Shown: positions 16,101 to 22,523 of the stretch, piece after piece
How the letters are laid out: every line of letters starts with the position of its first letter
Position numbering within the stretch: the stretch's first letter is position 1
From: Pseudomonadota bacterium
Lineage (GTDB): Bacteria > Pseudomonadota > Alphaproteobacteria > Sphingomonadales > Sphingomonadaceae
Direction of reading: 5' to 3'
DNA length: 37,544 nt
Assembly (NCBI GenBank): GCA_023433305.1
Contig: JAEZCZ010000059.1
Coordinates: 1 to 37,544 of the forward strand
Translations under genes and position numbers: made by a program
Notes under the pieces: model-generated
Seen by the model: only the letters and a program-made list of their open reading frames with translations
What the model was told of the DNA's origin: nothing
Databases searched by the model: none

Positions 16101-18915
16101 CTTCCCCCACCCGCAAACCGGCGAGCGGGTGCGCCGGAACTTCCACACGCCGATGGACTACGCCGACTTCGTCAAGCGCGTCCGGAGCGACCCGTCGGCC
16201 GCCACCGAGCCGGTCGGCGGTGGCGGGCTGCGAACCGCGGACGTCGGCGACGACACCGGCGTGCTGCGCAAAGGATCCTCGGAAACCCAGCCCACGGAGG
16301 GCGACCGCCGCGCCGTGCGCGGTCTCGCGGACGAGGTTTCGAGCTTGGCGGAGCACCGCCGGGCGGTCGACATTCTGCGCGAGCGCGGAGCTTCGGATGC
16401 CACCGTGGCGGAGGCGCGCAGGTGGGCCGGCGAGGCCGAGGCCGCGACTCGTTCGCTGGTCGACCAGCTCGGCCTCGTCGGCGAAGCGCAGTCGATGGAT
16501 CGCCTGCACCTGATCATGAACGACACCACGCTCAGCCCCGAGCTGCGCCAGGCGATCGGCGACGCGGTGCTCCAGGCCACGCGCGAGCACATGATCGCCG
16601 CGGGACATCTCGACGCCGACGAGCCGCTGATGCTGCTGTTCCATGGCGCGCCAATCGGCCGCGCCCGGTCAATGGCCGCCGGCGGGATCGACCTCGCCCG
16701 CGTCAGCTCTGGTCATGGCGACGATTTCGGCGGCGGTCTCTACCTGACCTCCGGGGTCGCCAACGCCGAGCGCTATGCTACCAAGTTCGGCCAGGAGCGC
16801 GGGGCGATCTTCCCCTTCATCATGCGCCGCCGCGACATGGGCAATGTCGTCGATGTCCGCCCCGGCGGCCCGCATCGCGCGGCGTGGGAGGGCTTCGTCG
16901 CCAACAATTACCACATGTTCGCCGAAGGCGTCGCGACGCCCGGCATGCGCGAGGCGCTGATGGCGGGGCGCCAACCCGCCTTCGCGGATCTCGACGGGCA
17001 CGGCAACCGCGGCCAGGTGTTCGAGGCTTTCCTCGCACACCTTTCGCTGCAGACCGGTGACCCTCGGCTCGGCCGGCCCGACCTGGTGCTCGGCGAGCTC
17101 GGCGGTCCGTTCACGTCGGGCGTCGGTCACGGCGACCAGCAGGCCGCGCGCACCACCGTGGTCTCTGACGTCCTCAACAGCCAGATGGGCAGCCGCATCG
17201 TGCCGGAAACCGAGCCCGCGCCCCTGCCGGTGGCGCTGAAGCACGACGATGCGGAGGGCGAGGCAGTCAGCGGCGTGGACGATGCCGAGGCGGCCCTGGC
17301 GCGGCAGGCCGGCGAGGACATCGAGCGCGCCTTCGCCGCTTCGTTCGATCGATCTCTCCCGCCCGAGACGGAAGCTCAGGCGCAGCAACGGGCGGCGCGG
17401 GAAGCGGAGCGTACCGAGGCCACGAACGACGCGATCGGTGCAGCCGTGCGCGCTTTCATCTCGGCCGACGGGCCCGACCGCATGCGTCAGCTTCAGGGCC
17501 GCGTGCTGCGCAAGGTAATGGCCTCTGCTCCCGAAGCCGCCGGCGCGATCCTGCGCTCGCTCGGCATGGGCACGGCGGAAGGCGGCGGCCGCGTGCTCAG
17601 CGCGGCGCAGGAAGCCGCACTGGTGCGAGAGATGACCGCGGGCGGCATGCCTCCGGCGCTGGCCGAGCGCTATGCTCGGGCGTTCGGCTCCATCGTCGAT
17701 GCCAAAGGGCCGCTGCACCGTTCTATCGCGACCGCCGTCGAACGGACGATGTGGGCCGATTCCACCGGCGGCCTGCAGCAACGCGCGGAGGCGGCCCTCG
17801 ATCGTCGGCTGGTGCTTCTCGCCGCCCGCCAATTCGCCGAGCGGGTAGGCCGCGAATCCGCCGGCCCGAGATTCAAGGAAATCTTCCGCAAGGACGAGGC
17901 CGCGGTGATGGCCTTCCTGACGAGCACTGCACCGATGCAGGAACGGATGCGCGACTTCATGCGCGCGAGGCGGGTGGCGGGCGCCAACGCGGACGAGGTC
18001 GCGGGCGGCGTCCGGTCGCTCGTCGCAACGCTGCGCGACAGCGGCCTTCAGCAAACCATCGACCGGTGGCAGGAGCGCTACCGGCAGGCCGGCATCACCG
18101 TCGACGACCTGGATCAGCTCGTGCGCGATCATCCCGACGTCCTGCTGATGACCGCGCGCGCCACGCCCGACCAGCTCGCCGAATTTCTCGCGCGCCGGAT
18201 CACCGAGCTGCTTCCCGACACCGAGGCGGGGAACCGCAATATTCAGGCGCTGGAATTCATCGCGTCATTCGTCAGGGGTCAGGAAACCAACGTGAAGGCC
18301 CTGTTCAGCGAGCTGGAGGCGGTTCGCATGCTGACCGGCATTCCACTCGGGATGGCCGAGCCCGGTGCGCCGTTCATGTCGCTGCTCAAGTCCGACGCGG
18401 CCACCGGAGGCAGGACCAACCGAGGTGGCCTCGACATCGTCGGGTTTCACATGCTCCCCAACGCGGACGGCGATCACACGCTGCAGATCGTGGTGGCCGA
18501 CGACAAGGCCGTGAACGTGGACACGCTCGACAGCGTTTCGGCGATGAGCGGCGATCGCCTGCGCATCAACCTGATCGTGGCCGCGGCCGAGATAACCCAG
18601 CGCGCCACTGCGCTGCAGGCGACGGGCACCCCCGAGATGCAGGCGCTTGCCGCCAATGCCCAGCGGGCGGCCGGCGAAATGTTCGCGGCAGCAGCCAGGC
18701 TGCGCGGTCTGCCGATCCCGCCGGCAAGCGACGAGCTCGCCACGCAGGCTTACCATCAGGACGTCGCCCGCATCCTGGCCGAGCATCATATCGCGCTGGT
18801 CATCACCAGCGAGTACGGCTCGATCAAGCGCCTGCAGGAATGGATGACCCGCCAGGGGATACGGACTTACCCGGAATACTTACGCTGGCTGCAACGGAGG
18901 CAAGGCGCCCGTTGA
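10180..18915 (+). CDS. Giant multidomain protein (2911 aa), probable eCIS cargo or polymorphic toxin
   Basis: One uninterrupted frame of 2911 residues starts at ATG 10180, inside the end of the ATPase gene. In order: a basic/proline-rich start; an E-rich stretch (about 100-145); helical coiled-coil regions (about 222-330 and 417-680) with a C421-x2-C424 pair; an acidic, threonine/proline-rich linker (681-764) with C720-x2-C723; annexin-like helical modules (about 876-952 and 1243-1342); a 45-residue hydrophobic block (1456-1500); an HxH/JAMM-like domain (about 1807-2003); an ADP-ribosyltransferase-like domain (about 2140-2335); a helical stretch; and a nuclease-like C-terminus (about 2700-2911). 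No signal peptide is visible, fitting cytoplasmic loading into a particle. The annexin-like and hydrophobic parts resemble the giant proteins often linked to eCIS loci, but I see no HExxH DUF4157 core. No obvious immunity gene follows. Toxicity is inferred, not shown. Confidence 0.8.
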   Translation: MLSPRRRAPDGATSDRDPAAARRPPRWTRPRSVTEAIDRPIVRSAYTELVHDEPPTEPPALSSIPVIAAPAPEPLAEMRKMDQLDATLDGTESADAGSAGEEPVEGLEEAGEEMIETLGGSLGEEEPEEEELEEEEGRGGSRGSRRRRGGPDEAGAGDAVTARPPPLPRTGRAVLPRTTPQIAVRAPPYAAVADLPRPDPARHGESEDSGAGGAAERARASYAAAVQAGKSFYDELVGTAREIVAATEREARQAYEHLDADLALAMQILGITLSKRLGSNDQERDRALARLQALASGLRRRIRAAASTAQGRLTAMKEVYDNETSEPRAKRTSLPGKVNDALSDNMIARWDAEDSLDDFVANPGSYLTDGDFADEGQGPWETKAMREAAIEFVGPYAEADKTAIGTREDVLYDRLSPLANCLPCQIDTAFMTLDARMDYFMVAGPRSVLNAQNGAIAGVDGLVEQMTLTIVEAHASTAEQLVQQHDQTRDMLIQMAAMQHSAETQQMEAGGRQLADVLTAIAGSQTRGLEASRAELAKAADQPPGIYASAVMSGSARLKANLDGMAKSYPDPQRQIAQRAASQRGVQRRQTERERERALDDFDRALAESIRQTYDQLHASTEREFQRMAGVPAQVRSTCDENLARAEEARTTDVDNLKSAINDLEDRVDATIAGTAPPSNDGEEEGDEAETPPPDTDASTDTDGSGSGEGGEPMPPPASCAGCEQEETETTPTEEEGPGEEDGAGEAEAETETEAPDGTSGEGDNYFSSPDFRTYANDVTADPTKADSTGAFVERVKTQVSNTLTTRTNDCWTALDYSWRQPNIPGLMAALTGLTPTSGKALEERYGGGNLRRGINVKFDHMYTRTLAGTDTIEWNRNAALDALDGDPAGAALNGLRASINYTNEDGRIRGILQNLTAAQLAQIPDSELDEIAADLDGENLERFNALRRGDGGMERAITLRDAINSANMRHGIDRGRAIQEAVANARNSGGARFEGDPNHAMADIFSLEHPEAVAARRDALWRSTLENFADLRQVQSTLHYQQADADPTGLAPQLSDEQRRERSRTPFRHDANFSEGRTNTELEDIMLRYAAADLRYAGSRRTGPSATPPRPPPGYRGESSGVADRPGRLPPDMVNWIEQTIRHGPDSAQERGARMLVEFNRAESRGSAERFEDALHIGTADAVEGGGYAPRDDAGAQAARDAALTEFARYRTALNGEEQFVGPIDPRSVENDLRERFSTALENDPAAKALALGIIAGEHGDPVAAVEYAIDRGKKDMALRYLRRMDRRQIDAMMEQYDADHPNGPSLYQRLGLFEHHGMGASLSGDDALELEIAVMGVSQNDREAFEVSLRRMDQQIEHSTGAGQTVAADEFARLEGNRNALLQLAGLRGGDIDSRGRIRLEDADGNPVNLGNFNEDGSFRPRPGASRAHFMRAVAMGQITAENFTQAVDAAANFLVTALMVIAAVVITIATAGAASILLPMLLTAAIGLAGVGMTWALKGGRYSRDDLIRDLANVAVQTLVAGVGAAAGLYMRAGAAGGKAVTTMLGRLSMGEAQLATRLGMRELAKLTLRQELMLGALSGVLSNVGGAMADPRAWREGRVGEEMWHGLWRGAMSGMISSAAMRPMGRLAPTAGIGTQMAARATLNGVGNAASKAWDLAYDSNRGAYRGSLGDALGEITSAGMQGMVQGGLEAGGERFGDRSGISRRFQNSEGGEPAAPPAARAPTEALPTVPVEDPAMPRPTGMGIDENGALVPHALMHDDTDGPGLRTGDRDEPGGRRALPEPANDNPGGLPHQIAALSNFDMLSMPKAMEGAVFVHPDSRNLMAANDNFGRLINADPTREVAVHFNPVTGEYVVVQGNKNSVAVILPGGELSGPGAGGRLVSVDGVPDPQGYWIVHSHFHPNRPGETGTALLRRLPSGFGGDFGVIHFESVGLSQGDRSSRIYFSDEGRVAFTDFGITPDHPDGKYWIDFPHPQTGERVRRNFHTPMDYADFVKRVRSDPSAATEPVGGGGLRTADVGDDTGVLRKGSSETQPTEGDRRAVRGLADEVSSLAEHRRAVDILRERGASDATVAEARRWAGEAEAATRSLVDQLGLVGEAQSMDRLHLIMNDTTLSPELRQAIGDAVLQATREHMIAAGHLDADEPLMLLFHGAPIGRARSMAAGGIDLARVSSGHGDDFGGGLYLTSGVANAERYATKFGQERGAIFPFIMRRRDMGNVVDVRPGGPHRAAWEGFVANNYHMFAEGVATPGMREALMAGRQPAFADLDGHGNRGQVFEAFLAHLSLQTGDPRLGRPDLVLGELGGPFTSGVGHGDQQAARTTVVSDVLNSQMGSRIVPETEPAPLPVALKHDDAEGEAVSGVDDAEAALARQAGEDIERAFAASFDRSLPPETEAQAQQRAAREAERTEATNDAIGAAVRAFISADGPDRMRQLQGRVLRKVMASAPEAAGAILRSLGMGTAEGGGRVLSAAQEAALVREMTAGGMPPALAERYARAFGSIVDAKGPLHRSIATAVERTMWADSTGGLQQRAEAALDRRLVLLAARQFAERVGRESAGPRFKEIFRKDEAAVMAFLTSTAPMQERMRDFMRARRVAGANADEVAGGVRSLVATLRDSGLQQTIDRWQERYRQAGITVDDLDQLVRDHPDVLLMTARATPDQLAEFLARRITELLPDTEAGNRNIQALEFIASFVRGQETNVKALFSELEAVRMLTGIPLGMAEPGAPFMSLLKSDAATGGRTNRGGLDIVGFHMLPNADGDHTLQIVVADDKAVNVDTLDSVSAMSGDRLRINLIVAAAEITQRATALQATGTPEMQALAANAQRAAGEMFAAAARLRGLPIPPASDELATQAYHQDVARILAEHHIALVITSEYGSIKRLQEWMTRQGIRTYPEYLRWLQRRQGAR
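12805..14205 (+). other. Annexin-like helical modules within the giant protein
   Basis: Two stretches (residues about 876-952 and 1243-1342) share a recurring plan: a short acidic turn with an arginine/isoleucine helix (EDGRIRGILQNLTAAQL; KKDMALRYLRRMDRRQI), then a D/G-rich turn (DLDGENLERFNALRRGDG; ASLSGDDALELEI). From memory this resembles the annexin-like repeats in giant eCIS-associated and DUF4157-containing proteins. A structural or packing role is plausible. The assignment is by pattern only. Confidence 0.45.
14545..14679 (+). other. Hydrophobic block in the giant protein
   Basis: Residues 1456-1500 are almost entirely hydrophobic or small (beginning FLVTALMVIAAVVITIATAG and ending GMTWAL), long enough for two membrane helices. 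A second small-residue-rich stretch follows after GRYSRDD. It could insert into a target membrane or be a packed helical hairpin in the folded cargo. The sequence alone does not decide. Confidence 0.6.
15598..16188 (+). other. HxH/JAMM-like candidate hydrolase domain in the giant protein
   Basis: Residues about 1807-2003 contain YWIVHSHFHPNRPG (H1901, H1903, H1905) followed by LPSGFGGDFG (S1922, D1927). This is close to the JAMM/MPN metal motif HxHP...SxxD, but S and D are four residues apart instead of two, and the surrounding strands are only loosely like JAB domains. It is a candidate metallo-isopeptidase or peptidase domain, with clear uncertainty. A P/A-rich linker before it suggests a separately folded unit. 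Confidence 0.4.
16597..17184 (+). other. ADP-ribosyltransferase-like (DUF3990/PARP-like) domain in the giant protein
   Basis: Residues about 2140-2335 read like an ART fold: LLFHGAP with H2155, a GGIDL turn, then GDDFGGGLYLTS with Y2188, an ANAERYA helix, and late in the domain RPDLVLGELGG and DQQAAR. HG..., DFGxGxYxT...A..YA and a later DxVxG...Q are the hallmarks of DUF3990-type ADP-ribosyltransferases, which transfer ADP-ribose from NAD+ to a target. The third catalytic position cannot be fixed by eye; E2306 or Q2320-Q2321 are candidates. Confidence 0.6.
18277..18915 (+). other. Candidate PD-(D/E)xK nuclease-like C-terminus of the giant protein
   Basis: The last 210 residues contain a helix with E2711/E2713 (LFSELEAVRML), then GGLDIVGF with D2752 and, on the next predicted strand, QIVVADDKAV with D2774-x-K2776. 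This order (acidic helix, D, then DxK on a hydrophobic strand) matches the core of PD-(D/E)xK nucleases, a common toxin tip. The rest is helical. The match is motif-level only; an inactive scaffold or unrelated fold remains possible. Confidence 0.4.
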
Positions 18916-18945
18916 AGGCCGCCTCCCTCCCCTCCTCGCCGAACT

Positions 18946-19734
18946 TCAGTCGATGTCGAGCGCGGCCCAGGTCTGCCTGCCGACGATGCCGTCGGCGTAA
19001 AGCCCCTTCTTCTTCTGGAACGCGACCACCGCGGCCTTGGTCATCGGCCCGAAATCGCCGTCGGCGGTGATCCCAAGCGCCGCTTGCAGCTTCTTCACGT
19101 CCTCGCCCTGATCGCCGATCTTGAGCAGCGGCCGGGGGCTGTCGGAGCGCGCGCCGCCGGCGCTGTGGAACATGTAGGCGGCGAACAGCTTCGCGTCGTA
19201 CTTGTTCGCCTTGTAGGCCGGCCCGTTGTAGCCGCGCGCGAAGCCCGCCCAGTCGAGCCGGATGAGCTCGTCCGCCAGCCCGTTTTTCTTGACGAAGCTG
19301 ACGAAAGCATCGAGCTGCGCCGGCTCGCCCGAGACCATCGCCTGGACGAAATCCTCTGCGCTGGCGAAGCCGCACACCTTATAGTTGTCGCCCATGATCT
19401 GGAACGCGCCCCAGCTCGCCGAGCGAAGTGCCGCGTCGCGGTCGAGCTTTATCGCCTCGCCCAGCCGGCCGTATTCGCGCGAGCCGCCCTTGTATCCGCC
19501 CCATTTCGGATGGGAGATATGGGAATGCGAAGCGTCGAACTTGCGCTTCGTCAGCCGCGAGAAGTAGTGCCGCTCGAACAGTATCTTGGGGCGCTTGTCG
19601 GGGAGGAACCCGCCGCGACTCTCGACGTCGATGACCGCGCGGACGGCCGCTACCTGGCAACCAAGCTTCTTCGCCGCCGCTTCGATCGCCGCGTCGTCGA
19701 GCGGCGTCGCGTTGCCTGCAAATTCAAGTGCCAT
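18946..19734 (-). CDS. N-acetylmuramidase (DUF3380 type) with C-terminal peptidoglycan-binding domain
   Basis: This 262-residue protein starts at ATG 19734 behind a strong GAGGAGGT (19739-19746). The N-terminal 180 residues look like a phage-type N-acetylmuramidase: VIDVESRGGF with likely catalytic E38, then ILFERHYFSR, SWGAFQIMGDNY and FARGYNGPAYKANKYD. Residues about 195-262 form a PG_binding_1 domain (IGDQGEDVKKLQAALG, ADGDFGPMTKAAV, DGIVGRQTW). It cleaves the glycan strand of the cell wall. There is no signal peptide, so it needs cell lysis, a holin or a delivery particle to reach its substrate. It converges with the giant gene (30-base gap) and lies 70 bases downstream of the patatin gene on the same strand. 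It may serve release of the particle or be cargo. Confidence 0.85.
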   Translation of the reverse strand: MALEFAGNATPLDDAAIEAAAKKLGCQVAAVRAVIDVESRGGFLPDKRPKILFERHYFSRLTKRKFDASHSHISHPKWGGYKGGSREYGRLGEAIKLDRDAALRSASWGAFQIMGDNYKVCGFASAEDFVQAMVSGEPAQLDAFVSFVKKNGLADELIRLDWAGFARGYNGPAYKANKYDAKLFAAYMFHSAGGARSDSPRPLLKIGDQGEDVKKLQAALGITADGDFGPMTKAAVVAFQKKKGLYADGIVGRQTWAALDID

Positions 19735-19804
19735 GATGACCTCCTCTGGAGTGAACTGCCCGATCTAACTTGTCGGCGGCCCGTGGATCCTTCTCCGCTT
19801 CATT

Positions 19805-20920
19805 TCAGACTCCGTCCTGCGGATAAGGGTAGTCACATGCTCCGGCGGGCAGACCGCGGCTACGGATGCGGTCGTCGGTCGCGACGTATCCCCAATTGAC
19901 CAGCCGCCTGGCATGGACCCGATCCATCTTCGTCAGCCGGGTCGGCGTGGCCGCCAGCACGAGGGCCGCCTCCCGATCGTAGGGTGGCCCGCCGGTGGGC
20001 CGCGGATCGACGAGGAAGTCGCTCGATACCAGGAAGCCCATCCGCCGAAGCTCGGGATCGCTGGTGTGAAAGCCGTCCCAGATTTGCCGGAACCGCAGCG
20101 CGCCGACCTGGTCCTGCATGATGAAGGTGACCCGAAGGGCTTGGCTGGGCATCAGAAAGATGCCGCCCGGGTCGTACTGGAAATTGGCACCCGCATCGCT
20201 GACGTAAATGGTCTTCGCGCGCTTCCAGACGCTCTCGATGCCCAGGTTGTCGTAAACGCCGCCGTCGGTCAGGTAGAACTTCTTCGGCGGATTGTGCCCG
20301 TGGACAGAATCGGGGAACGGCGTGAAGCGGCGCCCGTCGAGCTTGATGGTCACCGGCGAGAGCACCGGCGGAAAGGCCGACGACGCGGCCACCGCATCCG
20401 CGAGCAAGATACCCTGCGGATCCCATTCGCCGACGGTGTAATCGGCAATCCGGCGCTTCTCCATGCGCACCAGCTTGCCGCTGTGCAGGCTCGTCGCGTT
20501 GAACACGAAGCGCGGGCTGTCGGGCAGGTCCGTGAGCTTGGTGCCACCGAACAGCACGCGATCGTAAACCCGCGTGACCCAGCTGCCGTTGAGCCCGGGA
20601 ATGCGTCCGATCACCCCCGCGACGACATCGATCGACCGTTGCGACATCTCGAGGATCGGCTCGGCGACGAGTTCGCGAAAGCTCGTGCCGTCATCGCTCC
20701 AGTCGATCTCGCGCCACCGCCGCGCGAGCATCCCGGCGACGATCGAGCCGCCCGACACGCTGGCGAACCTGTCAACCGAGCCGAGAATCTCCGCGTCGCG
20801 CAGGCGCCAGAGGAAGCCGAGATGAAACAGCATCGCACGGTAGCCGCCGCCCGACAGCGAGACGGCAGTCACGGCTTCGGCGCCCTCGTCGAGGGCTTCG
20901 GTGTGGTCGAGCTCAGGCAT
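19805..20920 (-). CDS. Patatin-like phospholipase
   Basis: Choosing ATG 20920 (371 residues) leaves an 8-base overlap with the upstream hydrolase gene; the longest frame would overlap it by 104 bases. The N-terminus has the glycine-rich oxyanion loop LSGGGYRAMLFHLG (residues 22-35), then SVSGGS with nucleophile S56, and later LTDGGVYDNLGIE with D219, the dyad aspartate. These are the complete catalytic signatures of patatin lipases, which remove acyl chains from membrane phospholipids. No signal peptide or transmembrane segment is seen, so it is probably cytosolic. Patatins serve as effectors in several toxin and anti-phage systems. Its co-transcription with the MBL-fold and peptidase genes suggests a joint task. 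Confidence 0.88.
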   Translation of the reverse strand: MPELDHTEALDEGAEAVTAVSLSGGGYRAMLFHLGFLWRLRDAEILGSVDRFASVSGGSIVAGMLARRWREIDWSDDGTSFRELVAEPILEMSQRSIDVVAGVIGRIPGLNGSWVTRVYDRVLFGGTKLTDLPDSPRFVFNATSLHSGKLVRMEKRRIADYTVGEWDPQGILLADAVAASSAFPPVLSPVTIKLDGRRFTPFPDSVHGHNPPKKFYLTDGGVYDNLGIESVWKRAKTIYVSDAGANFQYDPGGIFLMPSQALRVTFIMQDQVGALRFRQIWDGFHTSDPELRRMGFLVSSDFLVDPRPTGGPPYDREAALVLAATPTRLTKMDRVHARRLVNWGYVATDDRIRSRGLPAGACDYPYPQDGV

Positions 20921-22523
20921 CTTCACCGTCTCCCAGTTCACGGTCGAACACGGTGAATTCGACATAGAGGTCCTCGTCCACGATCCGCGCTGCAAATCGG
21001 GCGGCCGATTCCTCACCCGTCATCTTGCGGTTCATAGCAACCGACTCCTCGGCCGGCCGGTCGCCGCGCAGGATACGGCCGCTGGTTTTCTGGATAAGCG
21101 CGTCGTTCAGATGCGCGTCTGGCATTTCCCACGTGCCCGACTGTCGCCTGGCGAACTCCTCGTCGGTCGGGATCATGGCTACCAGGTCCCCATGCGTCAT
21201 CAGCTCGAGGCCCTTTTCGCGCAGCGTCGCATTGTGACTGCCGTGGTGACCGACCTTGTAGAGCCGGGCGGCGGCGAGAAGATCCTTGCTCGCCACCGGC
21301 AAGGTCTCGCCCTTGCCCTCCTCGCGGAACTCGACACCCTCCCAGGACACCCAGTTGCCGACCTGCGCGTCGGCGGCGAACACCATCGTGCCGGCCCCGT
21401 CGGGAAGCTCGAAGGCCAGGACGAGGCTGGTGTTGTTGGTGTTGTTGTCCATCTTGAGTGCGAGCGAGGAGAAGGTCGAGCGCATCGCATCATCGATGCG
21501 CCGGTGCTTCAGCGGCTCGCCGGAGGAGAAATCCGCCCCCGGCCACTCGTCCTCGAAATAGCGCTCCCGCAAGTAGCGTGTCGCCTGCGCCTCCGTGGTT
21601 TCGTCGCCCGCAACGACCGTGGCGTCGCGCAACTCGACGAAGCTGCGCCAGCGATGGCTGGGGGAAAACGGCGAATGGCTTTGGGCCTCGCGGCAAACGT
21701 TTCGTTCGTTTCGTACCTTGTCATTGCCAGGTGGATTTTGCGTCGGCTCGAGCGATCCGAGATACTCGCCGGCCAGCGCGAAGTAGGTTTCCGGATTCTG
21801 GGTCGAGGGGAGCCCCTTGCCGAGCAGCTCGCGGTCGCGCGGCGGGGCAAGGACATAGGTCTTGAGGCCGATCGATCCCGGAGTCCGGGTGACCTCCCCG
21901 GGCGAAAGGTAGCGTGTGTGCTGCGCCCAGTCCTTCAGGGCGAGGTAGATCTTCCGGCTGCCGCGACCGATCTTGCCCCTCCCGCTGACGCCGAGCGCGC
22001 CTTCGGCCCCGGCGGTCGCGCCGCCGTCCCCGTCGTCGAGCGGAACGGCGAGCGGCCCGGAGAATCCGGCCAGGCCCAGGATCGTCTCCGTCTCGAAATC
22101 GTCGACGTCGGTCGTTACGCCGAAGCGCGCAGCCATGCCGGCGAGCGCAGCGTAGGACTGTCCGAACTGTTCCTGCAACGCCTTGCCGTCCGGATCGTCC
22201 GGGTTGTCTATCCACGGCATCCACAGGTGGGCGAACTTGCGCTCCGCGAAGATATCGTCGGCGAGCTGGAACCCGCAGATGTGGTCGTAATGCTCGTGCG
22301 TGACGACGACCAGATCGAGGCCCTTCTCACCGGCGGCTTCGTAGATGCTTCGGACGGCCGCCATCATGAGATCCTTGGACCCCTTGGTTCCCTGCAGAAC
22401 GCCGCAATCGATCAAGATATGCGCCGAAGCGTCACGGGTCCCGTCCTTGCCCTCGACGATGATCAGGAAGCAGTCGCCGAGCAACTTCTTGTACATCCGG
22501 ACCTTGACGCGCTCGACCTTCAT
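20913..22523 (-). CDS. Metallo-beta-lactamase-fold hydrolase, ComEC/Rec2-like
   Basis: The 536-residue protein has GDCFLI at residues 16-21, ILIDCG at 36-41, THEHYDHI at 75-82 (H76, H78, D80, H81, the HxHxDH metal motif) and, in the second half, FAADAQ and LYKVGHHGSHNA. LLGDCFLI and KVGHHGSHN are typical of the soluble ComEC-like MBL group. I chose ATG 22523, giving a TGATG overlap with the upstream stop; a GTG at 22526 is an equally near alternative. The metal site looks intact, so it is probably an active hydrolase (nuclease or phosphodiesterase are common in this fold). The substrate cannot be read from sequence. There are no membrane helices, unlike full ComEC. Confidence 0.82.
   Translation of the reverse strand: MKVERVKVRMYKKLLGDCFLIIVEGKDGTRDASAHILIDCGVLQGTKGSKDLMMAAVRSIYEAAGEKGLDLVVVTHEHYDHICGFQLADDIFAERKFAHLWMPWIDNPDDPDGKALQEQFGQSYAALAGMAARFGVTTDVDDFETETILGLAGFSGPLAVPLDDGDGGATAGAEGALGVSGRGKIGRGSRKIYLALKDWAQHTRYLSPGEVTRTPGSIGLKTYVLAPPRDRELLGKGLPSTQNPETYFALAGEYLGSLEPTQNPPGNDKVRNERNVCREAQSHSPFSPSHRWRSFVELRDATVVAGDETTEAQATRYLRERYFEDEWPGADFSSGEPLKHRRIDDAMRSTFSSLALKMDNNTNNTSLVLAFELPDGAGTMVFAADAQVGNWVSWEGVEFREEGKGETLPVASKDLLAAARLYKVGHHGSHNATLREKGLELMTHGDLVAMIPTDEEFARRQSGTWEMPDAHLNDALIQKTSGRILRGDRPAEESVAMNRKMTGEESAARFAARIVDEDLYVEFTVFDRELGDGEDA

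Noticed and set aside
15000..17060. 686-residue plus-strand frame inside the giant gene
   Set aside because: Very rich in R, G and A, overlaps a frame with recognisable domains, so a shadow.
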